Part shown: in pieces, positions 57,244 through 64,000 of the stretch
Layout: the number at the start of each line of letters is the position of its first letter
How positions within the stretch are numbered: the stretch's first letter is position 1
From: Lophium mytilinum
Lineage: Eukaryota; Ascomycota; Dothideomycetes; Mytilinidiales; Mytilinidiaceae
Direction of reading: 5' to 3'
DNA: 64,000 nucleotides
NCBI GenBank assembly: GCA_010093605.1
Contig: MU004181.1
Location: 1,948,060 to 2,012,059, forward strand
Notes under the pieces: generated by a model
Database searches by the model: none
What the model saw: only the letters and a program-made list of their open reading frames with translations
What the model was told of the DNA's origin: nothing
Made by a program: the position numbers and the translations under genes

Positions 57244-59206
57244 ATGGATTGCAAAATCAAGAACGACGCCGTAGTCCTGAACGAGGACCTTGAGATCTCG
57301 TTCCGCCGCACCATCCGCGTGCCGGACAACAAGCAGACCTCCAACCTGCGGCCAGACCTTGGAGCGTTCCCGCTGTATCCGGTCTCCGAATATGCAAAGG
57401 CGCTCCCCGCTGACATGACTCGCAAAGGCGGGCTCTTCCTTCCGATGTACCGTAAGTCCTAGCACGTTGCCCAAACGGCGATGCGCTGTAGCTAAAACAA
57501 TTCCAGAACGGGAGGCAATGTGGGTAAACTTCAACGCCAAAACTCCTTTCGCAATCAAGATATATGTCGGTGGTATCAATGCGATCTCTGGAGAGCCCGC
57601 GCTGGAGACTATGGCCACGAAACTTCGCCGTGCAACGATCTTGTCGAACACGAAAACCCGCCATCTGTTGCAGGACTACATCGTGGTACCAGATCAGAAA
57701 TGGCTTGATGGAATTGCAACTTCTGCTGGAAACATCAAACAGTTCGTGGCCATGCCTCATGGAGCAGGCTACTCGGTTGAAGCCCAGGTCACTGGCCAAG
57801 AGGTGGTTGGCGGATTGCAGTTCGAGATCACACCCAGCAAGGAGGCCATGGATTACCTGGGCAGAAAGCACTGGCAGGGCTTGCTTAGAGTTTGGACACC
57901 CTACTGCGAGCATATGACCTTCGATCTCGCTTCTTCTGATACCATGCTATCCCTGAAGAAGTTGATTGAGTCCAGAAACTCCATTGCAGTGGAAGACCAG
58001 CAGTTGATTTGGGCAGGAAAGCGCCTTGATGGTATTCATACTTCATTCATGCACTCCATCTCAAGCTAACCATCTTGACCTAGACGCGAAGTGTTTTGAG
58101 GACTACCGAATCGAAAAGGTCAGTCTGACGATATGTACCCGAGACGCTATCTAATTATCTGGCTCTAGGACAGTACAATCAGCCTGGGCTTCGTAGGAAA
58201 GACTAAAGAAGCCTTTGACAGGACACAACGGGAGAAACAGAAGGTAGCTTGGGAAGCATTTGCGCGAAAGAGAGCTGCGCTGCATAAGAAGCGTACTGGC
58301 GAAGAGCTGGAATTCCCTCGAACCTGGAGCGGCACGGTCTTCGTCGAGACCCTAACCGGAAAGAAAATCCAGCTGGGGGTGGAGTACTCATGCACCATCG
58401 ACAATCTCAAGACCATAGTACAAGACAAGGAAGGTATTCCTCCGGACCAACAGAGACTGTTCTTCGTGGGAAAGCAAATGGAAGGTGAGTAATAAGGCCC
58501 CTTTTAGTGTCCTTGACTAATACAGTGCCTTGATCAACAGACATGAGAACCCTGTCAGACTACCACGTGATGAATGTAAGTTCAGACAGGCTCTATAGAG
58601 AAAGTTATTCTGATCATTGAATAGGGCGATACGATTTTTCTTATTCCCCGACGCAGAGGTGGAGGTGGTGGCCCTGTTGCGTCTGAGCAGGCTGATAGTG
58701 CTCAGATGGGACTGGCGGCTGGGGGTCAGATCAAGCAAGTCATCAAGCGGGATGACTACGACTCTTCCAAGTGGATTGCTGCTTTGACAACCGTTTTCAA
58801 CGTTCAGATCCTTAACACGAACGCCTTCCAATCCGTCACCGGCATCTCTGCCCCACCGACACCCGTTACGATGGACACCTACGTCAGGCACGGACTGCCT
58901 TTCTTTTCACTGGAAGAAGCCCCGTCTGGCTTAGCTGGAGAATTAAATTCCGTCAAGTCCGTGGCTGAGATTGATGGGAAGAAGGAGAAAGACATACATC
59001 CTGAGACAATTGCCATCATTCCCCGCAGCGCCGGAACCACGGGTATGTGACATATTTGCGAGTGCTCTATTGCCTACAAGGATTAAGACTAACACCCGTT
59101 GACAGAAGTCGAGATAGGTCTCACCAATCCAGGCGGCCCAATGCTTCCCTTCCGCACTCGCGAGCATCTAGAGGATGAGAAGGGTTACAGCGTGGTCAAG
59201 TTCTGA
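57244..59206 (+). CDS. Protein with two ubiquitin-like domains
   Basis: Function unknown. Seven exons: 57244-57451, 57507-58031, 58084-58118, 58169-58484, 58541-58575, 58625-59042, 59106-59206; all junctions keep frame and give 545 aa. Residues 1-210 form a domain I do not recognise ([12 protein letters not shown]...[14 protein letters not shown]...[25 protein letters not shown]). A first, divergent ubiquitin-like fold follows ([18 protein letters not shown]...[32 protein letters not shown]). The second, at about 312-386, is close to ubiquitin itself: [52 protein letters not shown], then [10 protein letters not shown]-terminal tail of about 160 aa continues past the Gly run. Two 35-nt exons lie within the Ubl coding parts. 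Confidence 0.87.
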
Positions 59207-59761
59207 ACTCAGTGGGTATAGGCTGGTTCATGTGGTGTCTTTACGATCAACGGCTGCTTCATTGCGGTTAGAGTCGCCGATGTGGGGTTGCACGGCTAAT
59301 GTCACATAAAGGAATGGAGTGGATGGACAATGAATGTGACCCGGCCTTCTCACTTAGAAGAGACTGGTGCCTCAGCTGCTCACATCACACTGTTGAATTC
59401 AAAGCTAGCTTAACAAAAGGCTTGTTTGAAAACCCTCTTGAATCACGGCTCGGTTTCATTTTGAATCGTATTGCAAGTTTGTGCGTTGACATTGTAGTTC
59501 TCGTTGCATGAGTAAGTGTCGCACGTCAGTGCTACCAATGCTCTATATTGATCGGCGGATCACCTACCCAGCCAGTGAGCCTCCCACAAACTGACATGAT
59601 TTTAGCATCTCAGCTAGCTTTCCAACTTCAAGAGCTACTAGCTTCATCTTCATAAACACTTCGCTAAGAAAATACTAAAGCCGACCGGGATGCCTTGTGT
59701 TCAAAGCCAAGTCTGAAGAGTCCACTGCTATATTACCCCTCCCAGTGACTTGACTGTCCCC
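59207..59761. other. Convergent intergenic region
   Basis: About 550 bp; nothing recognised. Confidence 0.4.
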
Positions 59762-60907
59762 TTAATCTTCAAGTTCCAAAAACGTGATCATTCGATTCTT
59801 CGCATCGTTGCGGTAGAATGCTTCTCCAGCGGACAGGCAGCCTTCTATCTGCTCCCTAACCCACGCTCCGATCCTATCGCGACTCCACTTCTTATTGTCC
59901 TGCGCAGCTGCCTCTTTGTCTTCCTCGGACAGAATTATGGGAGTCTCTTTACTCCCAATTGGAGGTCTTTCACTCTGCCTCGGAGCAACAAGTCGCGGAT
60001 TGAGCGGCGCAGGCGCCAGAGGAACAGGTGCTCTCACCCGCGGCACAACCGGCACAACCGGCACAACAGCGCAGCGCCGCGACTTAGCCACCATGGCCTC
60101 GTAGGTGACTTGGACATGGCCCTTGAGGAGCATGCTCGTGTTAAGAAACCTTCCTATTCTGTCGGGATACCCCCCAGTCCCCCCCTCGAGCCTCAATCTT
60201 ACGATGTTGTCGACCATCGGCTGGACGAACCGCTGTGCTTCGGTCGACACCCCGGCATTCTCCCAGATCCCCTGCACCTCTTCCACTGTGATATCGCGGT
60301 TCTTGAGGTCATAGTGCATTATGGCGGCTAGCTGGCACGCCTCGTTGCTCATACCGAAGAGCCATAGGGCTTGGTGGATCTGGACGCACTGGGTGAGGGA
60401 TTCGGGCGCTTGGAGGTGGACGGGCTCGCGGCTGCGGCAGAAGTCGCTGAGCCAACGGAGGACTGCGTCGATGCCAAATACGTGTTGCACTTTGCGCGGG
60501 ATGATGATGTGGTCGCCATGGATGAAGATGCGGTCGCCGTATGTGAAGATGCGGCCGCCTTGGAGGAAGTGTGGGACGGTAGTTGAGAAGGTGGTGAGCA
60601 TCTTGAGTGGAATGTGGGTCGGTACAGTTGCGTCGTTGTAATCCAGGATCACTTGGGTGTAAGGGGCCGTCAGGATAGATTGGCGGATGGAAAAGGAGAT
60701 TTTACGTGATAGTGACACGGTTCTTGAGGGCGGGCATGGGATCACCGTCGTCGCGGGTTGTAGCATCGAAGCCATGGCAATGGAGTGTTCGAGTGAGGGC
60801 GCTGCTCTAGGAGCATGTGGGTTTGGAAATGTCGAAAATAGCTGATGCCGAAGGCCACGGCCTTGAGTGTCGGAAAGGCTGTAGTAGGTGAACAAATCAG
60901 ATTTCAT
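59762..60907 (-). CDS. Hypothetical protein, possibly BTB-like, paralogue of next gene
   Basis: Unknown function, 381 aa, or 338 aa from the internal Met at 60778 (MASMLQ). The N-terminal part reads like the start of a BTB/POZ-type fold: an aliphatic strand (TQVILDYNDATVPTHIPLKML) followed by a Ser/Thr-Phe-Leu segment and a G-D repeat. A helical part follows (VLRWLSDFC, QIHQALWLFGM, ACQLAAIMHYDL, ITVEEVQGIWENAG). The C-terminus is Pro/Val-rich (VVPVVPVVP) with an acidic end. Layout and order resemble the neighbour at 61557-62963. No named family recognised. Confidence 0.6.
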   Translation of the reverse strand: MKSDLFTYYSLSDTQGRGLRHQLFSTFPNPHAPRAAPSLEHSIAMASMLQPATTVIPCPPSRTVSLSRKISFSIRQSILTAPYTQVILDYNDATVPTHIPLKMLTTFSTTVPHFLQGGRIFTYGDRIFIHGDHIIIPRKVQHVFGIDAVLRWLSDFCRSREPVHLQAPESLTQCVQIHQALWLFGMSNEACQLAAIMHYDLKNRDITVEEVQGIWENAGVSTEAQRFVQPMVDNIVRLRLEGGTGGYPDRIGRFLNTSMLLKGHVQVTYEAMVAKSRRCAVVPVVPVVPRVRAPVPLAPAPLNPRLVAPRQSERPPIGSKETPIILSEEDKEAAAQDNKKWSRDRIGAWVREQIEGCLSAGEAFYRNDAKNRMITFLELED

Positions 60908-61556
60908 GGCTAGGCGGAGGCATCATATCAAGGCAGGTGAATTTCGAGAAAGTATGGGTGTACTAACATGTGGTATAAAATAAGTTCCTTTCGTGTAACG
61001 GGATAGAGAAGAGATTGGGCGTGCTGTAACTGCGTTCAATAATGATGTCGTCGAGAAGATAGAGAGGAGGTAAAGGTCTTGAGCAAATGAAGCTGCATAC
61101 TACCGTGCCTGCCATGCCTTCCTTCGCCGCGCTTTCCTGACGATGTGGCCATTGTTGAGGTGGGGAATGCACCGAAACTCCTTTCATACGCAACAGCGCA
61201 AATTGACAATCGTCGAGATACCAGGGGAACTCAAAGGACATTCTGATCATTCACTTACTAGCAAGCAACCAAGCTCCCTATTACAGATGAGTCGCTGGGT
61301 CGCTTAGTTCAATCTGAAGACAATACCATTCCATTCTGCTACACCTATTACCCGCCGTACATTATGCTGCTCAACTCCCATTACCCAACTACCAAGAGCT
61401 CTTCATGTTTAGTTCACCGTTCCCTAATTTGTCCGTGAAGGTATACAGTCCATGTCTGTTCTTCTCTCTCCGTACTCGCTACCCAACCTCTAACATACTT
61501 CCTCGTGTCATCATTTGGCGCGTAAAAACGGACCATCATCTTCTGGGCCATAGCTC
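60908..61556. other. Intergenic region
   Basis: About 650 bp; promoter of the 59762 gene and 3' flank of the next. Nothing else seen. Confidence 0.4.
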
Positions 61557-62963
61557 TTACGTATTTACGATCCTCAGAATCTTGAATCCGGGCGTATGTT
61601 TCGTATCAACGACTTGCTTTTCCGAGCGTACCTTCTCTTCAACTCCCGAATCTGGTTGAACATGATTGTCCATACCCACCTTGCGACCAGAACGCCCAGT
61701 AGTAGACTTCTCTACTCGTGAACTCTGCGACTTTCCTGGGCCTCTGTGAAGATGGTTACCTGGAGCCTGTTCGCTGTGGGAGCTGGCTGTAGTAGATTGT
61801 TGTTGTCCTGGACCTTGCTTATCTCCAGGACCTTTCGGGATATGCTTACCCAGAATCCGTTCGCTATCAGAGCTGCTAGTGTATGGGATCTCTTGTTTTC
61901 CAGCTTGCAAGTCCTTTCGTGAAGTTCCCAACTTGGTATGCTGACTGTGTGGAGGGCTGGACTTCTGCGACTGAAGATGTTTCCGCGCCTGACTATAAGC
62001 CCGCCGGCAGTCCACGCGCTCTCTCTCCGTTTCCTTTGTCTGGCGCACGCGCTTGTCGGACATTTTCTTGTCAATCTGATCCAATGCCTGCGCAAATGCC
62101 GGAAATATTGGAAGGTACCGGGAGAACTGATCGGGGTCGGGTATGAGCTGATTATACCGCAGCCACGAGTATTTGTATGCCAGATGTCTGAATATAGGAT
62201 CATTAGGAGTGATCGCGCTGAGCAGAGACGTCATCTGGTCGTATGATAGCCATCCAGCAGAGATTTGCGACTGAAACGACCGACGAATGTGAGCGACTGA
62301 ACCCCTGATTTGAAGTGTGTTCATCACTTGGTAAACGCTAACATCGGAGAACCAATCCTCGCGGTAGTTGAACATGAACGCCTTCTCTTGCAAGCAGCTG
62401 TTGATTAGCCAGGCGCAGACCCACCGTACAGCTTTTGGAGATGCATCAGCCCGGCTGAGGGATAGCCTCAAAGATTCGGGGTTGCGTTGGAAGGCTTCTT
62501 GCGCGGTGCCAGACATCGCCATAAGCAGACGCTTCGGTATGTTTTCGATTGTGGAGAATACAGCGTCCTGGCCCGGAATGGAGAACATGATCTGAACCAA
62601 AGGCCCTTCCAGAAGTGCACTGCGGGAGTCTTGGTCTAGATAGCGGATGTCCACCATATGCTGCTCGACGACATTATTAGCACCAGCTGCTGTGAATAGA
62701 GCCTGTCTCGCGGGGTCCCATTTCCTCTTGTGATGACCTTGCAATTCGCCGCGTTCTAGTGGGCTATGGGAACCTAGTGGTGGCCCAGTATCCAGTCCGA
62801 TAGTTGCCAACATGCTTTGGACAGTACGCAAGCCATCGTCCTCCATTGCGAACAAACTCGTATCACTGAATTTCCTAGGCTTGGTAGTTGGTGTGTTTGA
62901 ATGGGCCGGTGGTGGTCTTGGGTGGAGAGTGTGGGATTTTGCAGGGAAGAGCAACGGGAGCAC
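61557..62963 (-). CDS. Hypothetical protein with charged Ser/Gln-rich tail
   Basis: Unknown function, 468 aa, or 429 aa if translation begins at the Met at 62846 (MEDDGLRTVQ), which looks more natural than the Pro-rich extension before it. Residues about 90-300 appear folded: LVQIMFSIPGQDAVFSTIENIPKRLL, KAVRWVCAWLINSC, VYQVMNTLQIRGSVAHIRRSF, GWLSYDQMTSLLSAI, IFRHLAYKYSWLRYN. The last 170 residues are basic, Ser/Gln/Gly-rich and probably disordered, with repeats of the type (E/Q)xxxGxHxxxGPG. The order of blocks parallels the 59762-60907 protein, suggesting a local duplication. Confidence 0.6.
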   Translation of the reverse strand: MLPLLFPAKSHTLHPRPPPAHSNTPTTKPRKFSDTSLFAMEDDGLRTVQSMLATIGLDTGPPLGSHSPLERGELQGHHKRKWDPARQALFTAAGANNVVEQHMVDIRYLDQDSRSALLEGPLVQIMFSIPGQDAVFSTIENIPKRLLMAMSGTAQEAFQRNPESLRLSLSRADASPKAVRWVCAWLINSCLQEKAFMFNYREDWFSDVSVYQVMNTLQIRGSVAHIRRSFQSQISAGWLSYDQMTSLLSAITPNDPIFRHLAYKYSWLRYNQLIPDPDQFSRYLPIFPAFAQALDQIDKKMSDKRVRQTKETERERVDCRRAYSQARKHLQSQKSSPPHSQHTKLGTSRKDLQAGKQEIPYTSSSDSERILGKHIPKGPGDKQGPGQQQSTTASSHSEQAPGNHLHRGPGKSQSSRVEKSTTGRSGRKVGMDNHVQPDSGVEEKVRSEKQVVDTKHTPGFKILRIVNT

Positions 62964-63399
62964 AGTAAGAGAAGCTTAAATAGGGAAATCCGGCACCTCG
63001 AGGTGAATCCGCTTTGTGTATTCCAATGACCTTCACTTCTATGATGTCAGCAATAGGGACTCCATTAGCTTCAGGTACGATATCAGGCACGGAGAAAGCC
63101 GGCTTCAGCGACGACGGTGTCGCTGCGCAGCTCTCGCGTTCAAGAAAGACGCCAGGGACGCGAAGTCGGTCGGGGCTAACATCGGATCCATGTAGCGAGA
63201 GATGATCACATGACTAAGTTCAGCTTCAAGTAGGCCTCGATTCTTTTTTGAAGACTTACTCGAGGATACAGGAGAGCGTAGGAAACAGCTAGCTCATTTT
63301 GGCTTCGAGCTCTGCCTAGCTGGGTCGGAGCTTTTCTAATGAGTCCGAATATAGTTGCGTACAGTATTAGGCCATAAGTCTGGGGATACAGATTTACTA

Positions 63400-63480
63400 C
63401 TGCTTGGCTCTAACTTGCTCACTCGACACCACTGTCGGGGGTAGCCTGGCCGCTGAGAAGCCAACTAGTCAACTACACTG
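63400..63480 (-). repeat. Dispersed repeat copy, inverted
   Basis: GACACCACTGTCGGGGGTAGCC (core at about 63425-63440) followed by GGCCGCTGAGAAGCC and TAGTCAACTAC, matching the complement of the dispersed repeat seen at 46.2-46.8, 52.6 and 56 kb. Confidence 0.6.
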
Positions 63481-63711
63481 CTTGAACCTCGAAATGGCCC
63501 ATGGATCTTCCAAATACTGTAGGGGTACCCCAAGCAGTGGCGAACGCGTGTGCCCAGACTTGTAGTCTGTCACTGTATCAGGAGCCAACTTGATGTGGGC
63601 TTGGGACTTTGCTTAAGCACTGGAAAAGATCAGATTTCCAATGGGGACCCACTCCATAACTTGGGACTTTTCCAGTCAAGCTAGGCTATCCACTTGTATA
63701 AGGAGCCCTTA

Positions 63712-63903
63712 AAGTATAGAATTCTTAATATATAGTTAATATTTAGATATTATATACGTAATATATAAATCTACTATAGAAACGCCTTTCTATATAGATC
63801 TAGTATAATTAAGGCCTATATAGGCCTCTCTAATATATATATAGACTAGCTAGATTTCTATATAGAATTAATATCTATTATTCTCTAAATTCTTACATTA
63901 CGT
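63712..63903. mobile_element. Short RIP-affected AT-rich relic
   Basis: About 190 bp of sharply AT-rich sequence (TATATA-rich, CpA/TpG almost absent), like the two large relics. It starts and ends abruptly within normal sequence. Too short to classify. Confidence 0.55.
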
Positions 63904-64000
63904 GATTGGAAATATCACATTCGCCAACGTCTAAACCTTAGCAAGATCTCATCATGCATCTGAAAAAGGTCGCAACTCTTTGGGGCTTGAGAAGGAATCC

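Larger units (their letters stand above)
62964..64000. other. Gene-poor right end
   Basis: About 1 kb without a supported gene. It holds a dispersed-repeat copy near 63400-63480 and an AT-rich RIP-like segment. Confidence 0.45.

Overview
This is a nuclear window from a filamentous ascomycete (Pezizomycotina). A Dothideomycete is my best guess, but that is an inference from gene types and not from a marker gene. The evidence is short introns (about 45-80 nt, with GTRNGT donors and CTAAC-type branch sites), fungal-specific families (Opy2, HET, DUF3425-type bZIP, WSC proteins, Gfd2-like exonuclease), and AT-rich blocks almost without CpA/TpG, which is the footprint of repeat-induced point mutation (RIP). 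One 100-N assembly gap (18609-18708) lies inside a 9-bp tandem repeat.

Region 1 (1-12439) is the most interesting. It looks like a catabolic gene cluster: a C2H2 transcription factor (-, cut by the window edge), an MFS transporter (+), a homogentisate-dioxygenase-family enzyme (-), a maleylacetate reductase (-), a type-B carboxylesterase (+) and a cytochrome P450 (+). The implied logic is uptake, ester cleavage, hydroxylation, ring opening, and reduction of maleylacetate to 3-oxoadipate. The promoters share an octamer TACCCCAC (GTGGGGTA on the other strand; TACCCCGC before the P450). The recognition residues of the adjacent zinc-finger protein predict a GNGGGG site, which matches it.

Region 2 (12440-28332) starts with a gene-poor stretch holding a foldback element. 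Housekeeping-type genes follow: an Opy2-like membrane anchor (+), the gap-containing minisatellite, an MFS multidrug-type transporter (-), a TPMT-type methyltransferase (+) convergent with an OTU-domain protease (-), and a secreted haem peroxidase with four WSC domains (-).

Region 3 (28333-37000) carries a RIP-destroyed PIF/Harbinger-type transposon (about 29071-32840), then a broken HET-domain gene, then a Gfd2/QIP-like DEDDh exonuclease with an RGG tail (-).

Region 4 (37000-48532) has an ING-family PHD protein (+) and a Q/P-rich protein (+). The 3' end of the latter is cut by a RIP-destroyed hAT transposon (42613-46130, intact 8-bp target duplication). A five-copy, roughly 150-bp tandem array and an F-box-like gene (-) follow.

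Region 5 (48533-64000) holds a bZIP/DUF3425 factor (+), an alpha/beta hydrolase (-), a small coiled-coil protein (+), a coiled-coil pseudogene with CAA-to-TAA stops (-), a protein with two ubiquitin-like domains (+), and two neighbouring unknown proteins (-) that may be distant paralogues. A dispersed repeat with core GCTCCTTACAGTGG recurs through regions 4 and 5. All exon boundaries were read by eye from splice signals and frame, with no transcript support.
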